Source: Oscillospiraceae bacterium (GTDB taxonomy: Bacteria > Bacillota > Clostridia > Oscillospirales > CAG-272). Taken from it: a stretch of 64,000 nucleotides of DNA. The notes beneath the pieces were generated by a model. It searched no databases. It had not been told where the DNA came from and was given only the letters and a program-made list of their open reading frames with translations. This document shows, piece after piece, positions 46,928 through 56,318 of this stretch. Position numbers and translations under genes: made by a program. Position 1 is the first letter of the stretch; every line of letters starts with the position of its first letter. The stretch lies in the NCBI GenBank assembly GCA_015064585.1, contig SVRY01000004.1, positions 17,612 through 81,611 of the forward strand, read 5' to 3'.

Positions 46928-46972
46928 AATAATCTATGCGGGATATCCCGAAATCCTTTCGTTTGAAGTTTG

Positions 46973-49297
46973 TTATTCTTCAATACCAATGTTGCGCATA
47001 GCAATCATTTGTAGATTGAATAGCTTGTGATAAATACCTTTCTTACGCAGTAGTTCTGTATGACTTCCTTCTTCCGCAATGTGACCGTTTTCAATAACGA
47101 TCAATTTGTTCACATCTCGTAAGGTGGAGAGCCTGTGTGCGATCATAAGGGTTGTTCTGCCGCGAGAAAGCTCTTCAATGGCGGCTTGTACCTTGCGTTC
47201 GGTTTCGGTGTCCATTGCGGCAGTTGCTTCGTCGAGGATCAAAACTTTGGGTTCTCTTAGAATTGCGCGTGCGATGGAAATTCGCTGCCGTTCACCGCCG
47301 GAAAGCCCTGCACCGCCTTCTCCCACTTGTGTTTCATATCCTTGCGGAAGCTTAATAATGAAATCGTGAGCACCGGAGGCACGAGCGGCGGCAATGATTT
47401 CGTCTTTGGCTGCTGTGGGTCTGGCATATGCAATGTTATCATATATGGAGCCAAGGAATAAATAAGTATCTTGGGAAACAATTGCCACATTGCGACGAAG
47501 TTCTTCGGGAGACAATGTACGAATATCGATTCCGTCAATTAGAACCTGTCCTTCATCGGGATCAAACAACCGAATGAGCAGATTGGCAAGGGTGCTTTTT
47601 CCGGCTCCGGTACGTCCGACAATGCCCAGTGTTTCGCCCGGCGCAACATGGAAAGAAACATCACTTAAAACAGGGTGTCCGCTGACATATGCGTAACTGA
47701 CACCGCAAAATTCTACTTCTCCTTGACAACCGGATTCTGCAAAGCTGTTTGGCTCCCCAAGAACCGGTAAACTGTCGGGCGTATCCATGATCTCAAAAAG
47801 TCGTCCCATGGCATTCATGCTGTCTGCCGCATTGCTGACCATGTCCACAAAAAAGCGCAGTGGAGAGTATATCATGGCTGTATATGCAATGAAGGTCATG
47901 AGTTCGCCATAGTTTAACTGCCCTTGGATGACCATCCATCCGCCAAATCCCCATACCAATATATCGCCAACGCCAAGCAGGGTATTGATAAGTGGGTTGT
48001 AAAGAGTTGAATAAGTGGATGCGGCACGGTCTGCCTTGGCGGCTTTATCACTGCGGCGGTTGAAACGGTTTGTTTCTTTTTCCTCTTCCGAAAAAGCTTT
48101 TACGGTGCGAATGCCGCCCAAAATATCGGTGACCAATGAACTGAGACTGCGGCGTCTGGCATAGCGGCGCTCATGCAAACGGTGCATTCTGGCATAAAAA
48201 TGAGAAATGCAGAATGCGACCAAAGGAACGGTGATGAGCGAGAGAAGTGCTAACAGCCAATTCATATAAAACATGATACAGCCGATGACCAGGACCTGAA
48301 TCATATTGACAGTGAAATATGGCAATGCGTCGCAAAAGAACCAGTAGATAGTATTGGCATCCGATGTGACTTGATTCATAAGTCCGCCTGTACGGCGATT
48401 GGTGAAAAATGAAAGCCCCAGGCGTCCAATCTCGGAAAAAATGGTCTTTTTTAGATCGTATATGAGATTGGCTGCAATGCGTGACGATACGATGTTGTGA
48501 ACAATGGATAAAAGCGAGGAGAGCAGTGCAGTTCCTGTAATCAGTAAGATAACGGTTAGAATCTGACCATAAAATCCACCTTGTTTGTCCAGTACTTCAT
48601 CGTAAAAGAACCCGGCTCCCAAATAGGGGGAAAGTACTGACATGATGCCGGATACGATCATGACAAACAGAACCGCTAACATTTGCCCACGGTAGCGTTT
48701 CAAAAAAAGTCCCATGCGACGCATGATGTTGCGTCGGTCAGCGCAACGGGGACAATGCCCTTGGAAATCGTATAAGGTTCCGCAGATGGGACAGCAGCGG
48801 GAGGACATCTTGCCTTGTGATAGTGTGGTATGGCTGATGCTGCCTGTTTTCAAAATGTCTAAAAGGCAATGATACGCCGCATATACCTCATCTCTATAAG
48901 AGAATACAAAAGCTCCGACGGCAAGATGCGCACTGTCATGGCGGATGCCCACCAGCGTTAAACGCGATGGTGTTTCTTCAACCGTAAAATCTGAAAAATT
49001 AGAAAGCGTATAGCATTCGAAGGACTTTTCGGCGAAAGAAGGATAGTATCGACGGCCGCGGGCTCCCTTTTGTCGAGGAAGTATTTTGGTTTGAGATTGC
49101 CCTTCGATAACATAAAGATATTTATTTGTGACGAGAAAATAGCATTCGGTGCGTTTGAGAGATAGATCGGTATCTGAGCGGAACACCAGAAGCAGATCGT
49201 CCGGCAAAATGCCTCTGTTGACCAAAAGCCCATCAAGGGATGGCGGTATTCTGCTTGGGTTGCGGGGATCAAAATTCCATTGTATCAGTCCTGCCAT
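46973..49297 (-). CDS. ABC exporter half-transporter (TMD-NBD) with N-terminal extra domain and zinc ribbon
   Basis: CCPICGTLYDFQGHCPRC; GRTGAGKSTLANLL; LSGGERQRISIARAILREPKVLILDEATAAMD. Confidence 0.92.
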   Translation of the reverse strand: MAGLIQWNFDPRNPSRIPPSLDGLLVNRGILPDDLLLVFRSDTDLSLKRTECYFLVTNKYLYVIEGQSQTKILPRQKGARGRRYYPSFAEKSFECYTLSNFSDFTVEETPSRLTLVGIRHDSAHLAVGAFVFSYRDEVYAAYHCLLDILKTGSISHTTLSQGKMSSRCCPICGTLYDFQGHCPRCADRRNIMRRMGLFLKRYRGQMLAVLFVMIVSGIMSVLSPYLGAGFFYDEVLDKQGGFYGQILTVILLITGTALLSSLLSIVHNIVSSRIAANLIYDLKKTIFSEIGRLGLSFFTNRRTGGLMNQVTSDANTIYWFFCDALPYFTVNMIQVLVIGCIMFYMNWLLALLSLITVPLVAFCISHFYARMHRLHERRYARRRSLSSLVTDILGGIRTVKAFSEEEKETNRFNRRSDKAAKADRAASTYSTLYNPLINTLLGVGDILVWGFGGWMVIQGQLNYGELMTFIAYTAMIYSPLRFFVDMVSNAADSMNAMGRLFEIMDTPDSLPVLGEPNSFAESGCQGEVEFCGVSYAYVSGHPVLSDVSFHVAPGETLGIVGRTGAGKSTLANLLIRLFDPDEGQVLIDGIDIRTLSPEELRRNVAIVSQDTYLFLGSIYDNIAYARPTAAKDEIIAAARASGAHDFIIKLPQGYETQVGEGGAGLSGGERQRISIARAILREPKVLILDEATAAMDTETERKVQAAIEELSRGRTTLMIAHRLSTLRDVNKLIVIENGHIAEEGSHTELLRKKGIYHKLFNLQMIAMRNIGIEE

Positions 49298-49382
49298 AGT
49301 GTCACCTCCGTTCTATCTTTCAGTATATCATAAAGTGTTTGAATTTGTCAACGAAAATACATGCTTTCCTCGATTTTTTATA

Positions 49383-50486
49383 CTATTGATCCCGGGATTT
49401 CTTTGCGGAGACAGTTTTATCACCGGGGTATTTTTCCCGTATTACGCCAATCAACACAGTAATAGCAAGAGGAGCGAGTACCAATCCTGTAAAACCGAAT
49501 AACGAAAAGCCAAAATACATCGCTACAAGGGCGTGAAAGGGGTGTAATCCCAGCTTTTTTCCTATAATCTTGGGTTCAAGTATTTGACGAATGGTAGATA
49601 TTACGGCCCATAGGATCAACAATCCCAGTGCGGTTCGGATATCCCCCGAAACCATACTGACAATTGCCCATGGAACCATAACGGTTCCGGTTCCGAGAAT
49701 GGGGAAAAAGTCTATTACGGCAATTAGCGCCGCAAGCGTCAGGGAATAGGGAACTTGCAGAATCATAAATCCGATCAGAAGTTCCGAAAAGGTTACCAAG
49801 AGCAGAATAATGGCTGCTTTTAAATACTGTAGGAAACAATCGCCTGCTTGACGGCGCAAAATGCGCACTTCGTTTACAATACGTTCAGGAAAGATCTTGC
49901 CAAGGCTTCCAAAAATACGTTCTTTGTCGGTTACCAAATAATAGGCGGCTATGACCAAAACTACGATAAAGAATAGGACAAGGGGAAGCTGTGAAAGCGT
50001 TTTGGATAAAAATCCGGGAATGCTTGCGGTGAAAGAAGAGGCAGCGGACCGTAGGCTGTTACGCACGGCATAACCGAAATTTTGGCTTTCCAAATATTTT
50101 TTTGCGCCGGGGAACCATTTGGAAAGCATGGATTGTAACGCCAGTGTCAAGGAGGAGGTGCCTGCTTTTTCGGGCACTTCCGAGGCTAAAAATTTGCCTG
50201 CTTCTGCTAGTAGCCGCACTGTGGCGGTATACAAAAGAACCAGTATGCCAAAGATCAACAGTAAAAGCAGTAAAAGCGTGCCAACCTGCGTGGGAATACG
50301 GAATTTCTTTTTTAGAAAAAGAACGATGGGACGAATCAATGCCGAAAGTAAGAGGGCAATTAAAAAAGGGAGTAGCGGTATCCAGAAAAAACGAAAAAAT
50401 AAATAAAATAAAATACAGCCCAGTGTGGCGTAGAAAACAACTACAAATACGCGTTTGTAGGGCTCTTTGGGTAAAAAATCCATCAT
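49383..50486 (-). CDS. AI-2E family transporter / YtvI-like membrane protein
   Basis: Eight hydrophobic segments; VIDFFPILGTGTVMVPWAI; EPKIIGKKLGLHPFHALVAMYFG. Start trimmed to MMDFLPKEPYKRVF. Confidence 0.86.
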   Translation of the reverse strand: MMDFLPKEPYKRVFVVVFYATLGCILFYLFFRFFWIPLLPFLIALLLSALIRPIVLFLKKKFRIPTQVGTLLLLLLLIFGILVLLYTATVRLLAEAGKFLASEVPEKAGTSSLTLALQSMLSKWFPGAKKYLESQNFGYAVRNSLRSAASSFTASIPGFLSKTLSQLPLVLFFIVVLVIAAYYLVTDKERIFGSLGKIFPERIVNEVRILRRQAGDCFLQYLKAAIILLLVTFSELLIGFMILQVPYSLTLAALIAVIDFFPILGTGTVMVPWAIVSMVSGDIRTALGLLILWAVISTIRQILEPKIIGKKLGLHPFHALVAMYFGFSLFGFTGLVLAPLAITVLIGVIREKYPGDKTVSAKKSRDQ

Positions 50487-50667
50487 ATTTGTTTCGGTAT
50501 CCTTGTAATCTTTATATATACAGTATACAAGGCAGATGGGGAAAATATACGAATTGATTAACATGGGATATACTGCAAAAAGAAAGGTTTGGCGAAATTT
50601 TTATATCGGTGTATAATATAAACTGTTTTTGACCGGCTTTGGCAATAATGGAATTACCAAATAAAGC

Positions 50668-50710
50668 AAGCGACAGTTCATTGCTTTTTGGTAATGACTG
50701 TCGCTTTTTT
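50668..50710 (-). terminator. Stem-loop terminator downstream of phoR
   Basis: aagcgacagt / actgtcgctttttt. Confidence 0.6.
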
Positions 50711-50730
50711 GGTTGGGCGAATGAATTGGA

Positions 50731-52377
50731 TTAAAACAAGATTGTAACCGTTGTTCCTTTCCCGAGCTCGCTGTCAAGCGTTATTTTCCCGCTGTGATAC
50801 TGCACCGCATGTTTTACGATGGAGAGCCCCAATCCTGTGCCGCCTGTTTCTTTGGAGTGGCTTTTATCCACACGGTAAAAGCGTTCAAAAATTCTGGATT
50901 GATGCTCGGGTGCAATGCCGATGCCGGTGTCCTTTACAGAAACAATTGTACGTCCGTTATCCTTGCCGATTTTAATTTCAACCTTTCCGCCGTCCACATT
51001 GTAGCGGATAGCATTATCGCAAAGATTATAAATGATTTCGTAAATATAACGGCGCACACCGTAAATGGTGCAAGGATCACCATCGATAGAGAGTTCAATA
51101 TTTCTTTTGGCAGCTGATACTGTCAGAACTTCGACGACCTCTTTTGCAACTTCTGCCAATTCTACCGTTTCGGTTGCCGGTTCGTGGTTTTCGTCAAGTT
51201 GAGAAAGGCGTATAATATCGTTGATCAGGCTGACAAGTCGAGTAGCTTCTTTGCGAATATTTCCGACAAATCTGCTCGTATCCTCCGGTTTAACAAGACC
51301 GTTTTCAAGCAGTTCTGCACTTCCAATGATGGATTGCAAAGGGGTTTTTAATTCGTGGGTAACATTTGCGGTGAATTCCTGACGGTTACGCTCTGCAAAA
51401 GCACGGTCGCTAATATCAAACACGAGAATAACCGCGCCGAGAACTTTTTCGTCTGATTTAATAGAGTTGATTGTAAATTGATATTCATTTCCGTTTCTCT
51501 CTTCAGTATATTCGCTGTGATTGCCTTCCAAAGCAGTCCAAATTGCCTTGCTCATTTTGCTTGTACGATCAATAAGCAGGAAATCGCTGCCTTTAACATC
51601 TTTTTTAACGGCAAATATTTTCTTTGCTGCTGTATTCATGCTGATTATCATACCGTGTTCATCAAGGAGCACAAGTCCTTCATTCATCGAAGAAACGATC
51701 TGCTCAAACTCATCGGATTTGCGGCGCAGGGTTTCCATCTGTAACTTGATCTGCTTATGCTGTTTGTGAATTTTTGTGAGTATGGGAGCCAATTCTTCAT
51801 ATGTATTATTATCAGCGGGGTTTTCTAAGTCAATCTGCATTAACGGTTCGGTTGCCTTCTTTGCCATGGTGTGAGAAAGAACGATAGCAACGACTGCAGC
51901 TATCAGTATGATAGCGCAAATCCCGGGCAGCATGCCAAGGATTAAGGCTCCTACGGTAAGCTGACTTACAGAGATGCGAAGCACGTTGCCGTTTTCAAGA
52001 AGTGCCGCTTCATAAAAAGTCTTTTCAATTAAGGTGGAGGAATTTCTTGCGCTACTACCTTTGCCGTTTTTGAAAGCTTCTATGATTTCTTCACGGTCAG
52101 CGTGGTTTTCCATCTCGCTTGCATTTACTTGTGTATCATAAAGCACGGTACCGTCAGCATCCACTACGGTAAAGCGGAATATGGTGGAGTCGAAATTCTC
52201 AAAATATTGGGTGCCTACTTTGTTGACAGTGTCGGTCACAAGAGACAACTCAGCCTTTAGCTGCTTCACCTGTGAATCATTAAAATAGTCATATAAAAAA
52301 CTTGTGGCGATGCCGATACTTGCAAGGAGCACCACCAATGCCACCGTAAATATGGAGTGAAATATCTTTTTTGTCAT
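50731..52377 (-). CDS. phoR: PhoR-like sensor histidine kinase
   Basis: FTANVTHELKTPLQSIIGSAELLENGLV (H box), DTGIGIAPEHQSRIFERFYRVDKSHSKETGGTGLGLSIVKH; PAS-like segment. Confidence 0.88.
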   Translation of the reverse strand: MTKKIFHSIFTVALVVLLASIGIATSFLYDYFNDSQVKQLKAELSLVTDTVNKVGTQYFENFDSTIFRFTVVDADGTVLYDTQVNASEMENHADREEIIEAFKNGKGSSARNSSTLIEKTFYEAALLENGNVLRISVSQLTVGALILGMLPGICAIILIAAVVAIVLSHTMAKKATEPLMQIDLENPADNNTYEELAPILTKIHKQHKQIKLQMETLRRKSDEFEQIVSSMNEGLVLLDEHGMIISMNTAAKKIFAVKKDVKGSDFLLIDRTSKMSKAIWTALEGNHSEYTEERNGNEYQFTINSIKSDEKVLGAVILVFDISDRAFAERNRQEFTANVTHELKTPLQSIIGSAELLENGLVKPEDTSRFVGNIRKEATRLVSLINDIIRLSQLDENHEPATETVELAEVAKEVVEVLTVSAAKRNIELSIDGDPCTIYGVRRYIYEIIYNLCDNAIRYNVDGGKVEIKIGKDNGRTIVSVKDTGIGIAPEHQSRIFERFYRVDKSHSKETGGTGLGLSIVKHAVQYHSGKITLDSELGKGTTVTILF

Positions 52378-53048
52378 ACTTCGTTTTCCAATCTGTATCC
52401 AACTCCGATTACTGTCTTGATTTGACCACCGGCATTGCCGAGTTTTTGGCGAAGGGTTTTTATATGCATATCTACGGTACGGGTCTCACCGATATAGTCC
52501 ATACCCCAAATTTCGCTCATCAGTTTATCTCTTGAAAATACAGTGTTGGGGTTCTGCATAAACAATTTGAGCATTTTGAATTCTTTATGAGTAAGTTCAA
52601 CCTTTTCGCCGTCTGCGATTACTATATGTTCTTTTTCTTTCAGAACGATATTGCCAACGGTAATATCGTTTGACGATGTTTCTTTGGCAGTACGGCGAAG
52701 TACCGCTTTTATGCGGGCAACCATTTCCATTACGCCAAAGGGCTTTACGAGATAATCGTCTGCGCCGGAGTTAAGACCGCCGATCTTATCCATTTCAGTG
52801 CCTTTGGCGGTCGCCATGATTACGGGAATATCTTTATATGCCGCTTCAGAACGGAGCTTTTTAAGTACTTCAAGCCCGTCCATTTCCGGCATCATAATAT
52901 CGAGGACAATAAGATCCGGAATTTCGGTTTTTAATGCTTCCAGCATAGAAATGCCATCGGCAAAACCGCGAGCTTCAAATCCTGTTTGCTCTAATGTGTA
53001 TACTTCAATTTCACGGATGGTATTGTCGTCATCAACACACCAAATCAC
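52374..53048 (-). CDS. phoP: PhoP/PhoB-like OmpR-family response regulator
   Basis: IWCVDDDNTIREIE..DLIVLDIMMPEMDGLEVLK..VKPFG..wHTH GETRTVDMHIKTLRQKLG. GTG 53048 is favoured; the ORF extends to 53201. 4-nt overlap with phoR. Confidence 0.86.
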   Translation of the reverse strand: MIWCVDDDNTIREIEVYTLEQTGFEARGFADGISMLEALKTEIPDLIVLDIMMPEMDGLEVLKKLRSEAAYKDIPVIMATAKGTEMDKIGGLNSGADDYLVKPFGVMEMVARIKAVLRRTAKETSSNDITVGNIVLKEKEHIVIADGEKVELTHKEFKMLKLFMQNPNTVFSRDKLMSEIWGMDYIGETRTVDMHIKTLRQKLGNAGGQIKTVIGVGYRLENEV

Positions 53049-53286
53049 GTCATTTGCCTCTCTTTCTTTGCCTTTGTGTCCGGCATAAATGGGGAAAATA
53101 TATCTTGATCTTTTATGATTTTTCATTTTTGCGCTATTTTGGGTAGACTGCTGTATATTTTGGACTACTATTATTATAGTATATTTTTTCAATAATTGCA
53201 ATGCCGGTTTTTCAGTTTTTGAATTGAATTTCGAGGCAGGTGCTTTTAGCCCTACTGTTCAATTGAGCCCTGTTTCCTGTTTTATG

Positions 53287-53347
53287 TTTATAGTGTACTT
53301 TTTGGATGTAAATTCCGTAACCAAGCCTTTGTAAAATCGAAGTAAAA
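53287..53347 (-). promoter_or_regulatory. Pho-box-like promoter upstream of phoPR
   Basis: Minus strand TTTTACT-TCGA-TTTTACA-N16-ATTTACA-N14-TATAAA. Confidence 0.75.
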
Positions 53348-53351
53348 GATA

Positions 53352-53381
53352 AACGCCGCTTCACACGAAAGCGACGTTTGT
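53352..53381 (-). terminator. Terminator downstream of Na/Pi cotransporter gene
   Basis: aaacgtcgctttcgtgtgaagcggcgttt on minus strand. Confidence 0.65.
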
Positions 53382-53399
53382 TGCATATAAAGATTCTGA

Positions 53400-55148
53400 T
53401 TACACGAATGAAAGATATTTCTTGGTATATTCTGTATATTTTTCTCTGTAAAACTCATTGTCGCTTCTCAGCATTTTAAGGGATTCGTGCAGATTCATAT
53501 TCTGCTCCTTTGTATCCATAATGCATCCTGCAATGTTAGAGCAATGGTCGGAAACTCTTTCCATGTTGGTGATCAGATCACTCCACACAAAACCGGCTTC
53601 AATACCGCAATCACCCATGCGCAAACGGTCAATGTGACGAGTACGTAAAAGTTCCTTCATTCTGTCGATCACTTGCTCAAGCGGTTCCACAAGATTTGCC
53701 TGAGATGCATTTTCTTCCGCAAATGCAGAATAAGATAAAGCTACAATTTCAAGGGTTGCCGCCGCAAGTGAATCCAATTCTGTTTTGGCACTGTCGGAAA
53801 AAACGATGCCTTTCTCACGCATTTCTTCTGCGGATTCAAGAATGTTCACCGCATGGTCGGATATGCGCTCAAAATCTCCGATCGCTTTTAACAGCATGGA
53901 GGCAGTCGCACCTTCGGATTCGTTTAACTGCTTGGTGCTGAGTTTAACAAGATAACTGCCGATAATATCTTCATAGTGGTCTGTTTTATCTTCTGCATCA
54001 CGAACAGCCTGTGCTTTTGTTTTCTCATAATTATCAAGGCATTCAATACTATTTTTGAGAGCCTCTGTTGCTACTTTAGCCATATCGGAGGTAAGATTGT
54101 GGGCACATTCCAAAGCGATGGCAGGGGTTGCGAGCAGTCTGTCATCCAGTTCAGAGGCTTTTTCGGGCAGTTTTGCATCGGGAACAAGCTTGTATGCAAT
54201 TTTTTCAAGCAGTCCGGACATGGGCAGAAGGAGCAGTGTGCACGCAATATTGAAGATAGAGTGAGCTGTGGCAATGCCTGCAAAAGATGCAGATTCATTT
54301 AACAGAGCCGGTGCCCAAAACGCATTTATAAGGGAGAATGCACCCAGGCATGCTGCTGTTCCGATGATGTTAAATGACAGGTGAACAAGTGCTGCTCTCT
54401 TGGCGTTTTTGGTGGTGCCTATGGAAGAAATCATTGCGGTAACGCAAGTGCCGATATTCTGTCCCATGATGATCGGTATTGCCGCACCGAAAGAAACTGC
54501 ACCGGTTGCCGCTAAGGCTTGCAGAATGCCGACAGATGCCGAACTGGATTGAATAATTGCGGTAAGAACAGCGCCTGCCAGTACACCCAGAATCGGATTT
54601 TTAAACATAAGGAATAATTCTTGGAATGCCGGAATATCTCGCAGTCCCGAAACTGCGCCGGTCATGGTTTCCATACCGAACATCAGAGTGGCAAAGCCGA
54701 GAAGTACCATGCCGATATCCTTTTTCTTATTGCTCTTTGTAAACATAAAGAGAACGATGCCGATCAATGCGAGTACCGGGGTAAAAGAAGAGGGCTTTAG
54801 CAATTTCAAGAAAATGTTACTGCCGGAGATGCCGCTTAGACTTAAAATCCACGCTGTAACGGTGGTACCGATATTTGCACCCATAATCACGTGAATTGCT
54901 TGTTTCAGACTCATTAGACCGGAGTTCACAAAGCCAACGACCATGACCGTTGTTGCCGAAGAGCTTTGTATGACTGCTGTAACGCCAAGACCGGTCAGCA
55001 GCCCTGCCAGTTTTCCCGTTGTCAGCTTGCCAATCATAGTTTCAAGCTTACTGCCGGCGCTTCTCTCCAAGGCACTGCCCATTAGGTTCATGCCGAACAG
55101 GAACAGGCATAAGCCGCCTATGAGGGTTAATACGTCAAAAATATCCAT
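53400..55148 (-). CDS. Na/Pi cotransporter family protein (NptA/YjbB type, C-terminal PhoU-like)
   Basis: GLGVTAVIQSSSATTVMVVGFVNSGLM and ILTAIIQSSSASVGILQALA QSSS repeats (second written approximately from the ORF); C-terminal helical PhoU-like domain. Confidence 0.92.
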   Translation of the reverse strand: MDIFDVLTLIGGLCLFLFGMNLMGSALERSAGSKLETMIGKLTTGKLAGLLTGLGVTAVIQSSSATTVMVVGFVNSGLMSLKQAIHVIMGANIGTTVTAWILSLSGISGSNIFLKLLKPSSFTPVLALIGIVLFMFTKSNKKKDIGMVLLGFATLMFGMETMTGAVSGLRDIPAFQELFLMFKNPILGVLAGAVLTAIIQSSSASVGILQALAATGAVSFGAAIPIIMGQNIGTCVTAMISSIGTTKNAKRAALVHLSFNIIGTAACLGAFSLINAFWAPALLNESASFAGIATAHSIFNIACTLLLLPMSGLLEKIAYKLVPDAKLPEKASELDDRLLATPAIALECAHNLTSDMAKVATEALKNSIECLDNYEKTKAQAVRDAEDKTDHYEDIIGSYLVKLSTKQLNESEGATASMLLKAIGDFERISDHAVNILESAEEMREKGIVFSDSAKTELDSLAAATLEIVALSYSAFAEENASQANLVEPLEQVIDRMKELLRTRHIDRLRMGDCGIEAGFVWSDLITNMERVSDHCSNIAGCIMDTKEQNMNLHESLKMLRSDNEFYREKYTEYTKKYLSFV

Positions 55149-55210
55149 TCAAAATGTCCTCGCTTTCGTTTATATATTTTAATATTTATGATTGGTAACT
55201 GTATTTTTCC

Positions 55211-55271
55211 TGTATATTTTATCTTTTTACTGTAAAATCTACAACCGCACTGATGTAAAATCGATGTAAAA
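55211..55271 (-). promoter_or_regulatory. Pho-box-like promoter upstream of Na/Pi cotransporter gene
   Basis: Minus strand TTTTACA-TCGA-TTTTACA-N16-TTTTACA-N14-TATACA. Confidence 0.8.
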
Positions 55272-55341
55272 CAGGCGGTACAAATGAATGTGTGACACCA
55301 TTATTAAAATTATACATGCAAGGAACGCATTCGGTTTTGGG

Positions 55342-55395
55342 CGTAATAACAAGAGGCACAGAATCGCGACAGATTCTGTGCCTCTTGTTATTACG
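55342..55395. terminator. Long hairpin downstream of tRNA-Arg
   Basis: Perfect 24-bp inverted repeat cgtaataacaagaggcacagaatc-gcgaca-gattctgtgcctcttgttattacg. Confidence 0.75.
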
Positions 55396-55424
55396 TGCTT
55401 ATATTTTATGCTAAGCAACACTTT

Positions 55425-55501
55425 TGGCCTACCCGAAAGGATTTGAACCTTCGACCTTCAGAGTCGGAGTCTGACGCGCTATCCAGCTGTGCCACGGGTA
55501 G
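55425..55501 (-). tRNA. tRNA-Arg (anticodon CCG), CCA encoded
   Basis: CTACCCG-TG-GCAC AGCTGGATA GCGC-G-TCAGA CTCCGAC TCTGA-AGGTC-GAAGG TTCAAAT CCTTT-CGGGTAG-G-CCA. Confidence 0.93.
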
Positions 55502-55559
55502 ATAACACAAGAAGTATAGCACAAAAAATCGGGTTTGTAAAGTGAATGGATAAATTTTT

Positions 55560-56318
55560 TTAAGAATATCGTGTAAGCATTGCGGAAATATCGGGATAGA
55601 TATTATCTTCCCCCAAAATACGACGCAGTTCTTCATCGGCATCGGGCAGAGTACTGCCTGTATAAGCGCGCAACATACCCAGATCGTTTCCGGAATCTCC
55701 CGCGGTGATCACCATTTCGGGTTTTAGTTGTGTGTAGTTCAGATATGCGGCAATACCTTCAGCCTTTCCGGTGCCTTTGGGTACAATATCGGCACAGTCG
55801 GTGTTTTGATAGGCGGTAAATTCGGGGAAGCGGGTGCAACATTCAGCGCAAAAGGCCGCCGAAAGCTTGGGTGAATCAAAATAGGTATTAACTGAGTAGA
55901 TTTCTGTAGGAGTAGGAATATTATTTAGCGTGAAATAGATATCTTTTGTGTTTTCGGGAATCTTTCTGTCAAGGGTCAGAATGTATTTGCCTTCTTCTGC
56001 GGTAATATGTACAATTCTGCCGCCGCGATCTAAGATCAAATGTGTGATTTCGGGGACGATCTGTCCGCTTTTGGGATAGCGCAAAACACGAGTGCCGTTT
56101 TGATCGTAGATTTGCGTTCCGTTTCCGCCGATTACAAAATCGGGTTTTAGCGGCAAACAGCGGCGCCATACATTCATTAAACCGCGTAGGTCTCTTCCGG
56201 TGGCAACGCCGAACAGATTGCCATTTTTCTGCCAAGCATCCAGGGCTGCCAGATCTTTTTCGGTAACACCGCCGCCGCGGTTGAGCGTTCCGTCGTAATC
56301 GGAAATAAAAATCTTCAT
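55560..56318 (-). CDS. HAD-superfamily hydrolase (Cof-type)
   Basis: FISDYDGTLNRGGGV..GVATGRDLRGL..VITAGDSGNDLGMLRAY. Confidence 0.85.
   Translation of the reverse strand: MKIFISDYDGTLNRGGGVTEKDLAALDAWQKNGNLFGVATGRDLRGLMNVWRRCLPLKPDFVIGGNGTQIYDQNGTRVLRYPKSGQIVPEITHLILDRGGRIVHITAEEGKYILTLDRKIPENTKDIYFTLNNIPTPTEIYSVNTYFDSPKLSAAFCAECCTRFPEFTAYQNTDCADIVPKGTGKAEGIAAYLNYTQLKPEMVITAGDSGNDLGMLRAYTGSTLPDADEELRRILGEDNIYPDISAMLTRYS

Noticed and set aside
44174-49297. Possible bacteriocin/RiPP export cluster
   Set aside because: Both ABC proteins lack a recognisable C39 peptidase domain, and no small precursor ORF with a leader or core pattern was found nearby.
55406-55642. 78-aa minus ORF containing VAQLDSASDSDSEGRRFKSFRVGQ
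   Set aside because: This is a translated tRNA gene, a classic false ORF.
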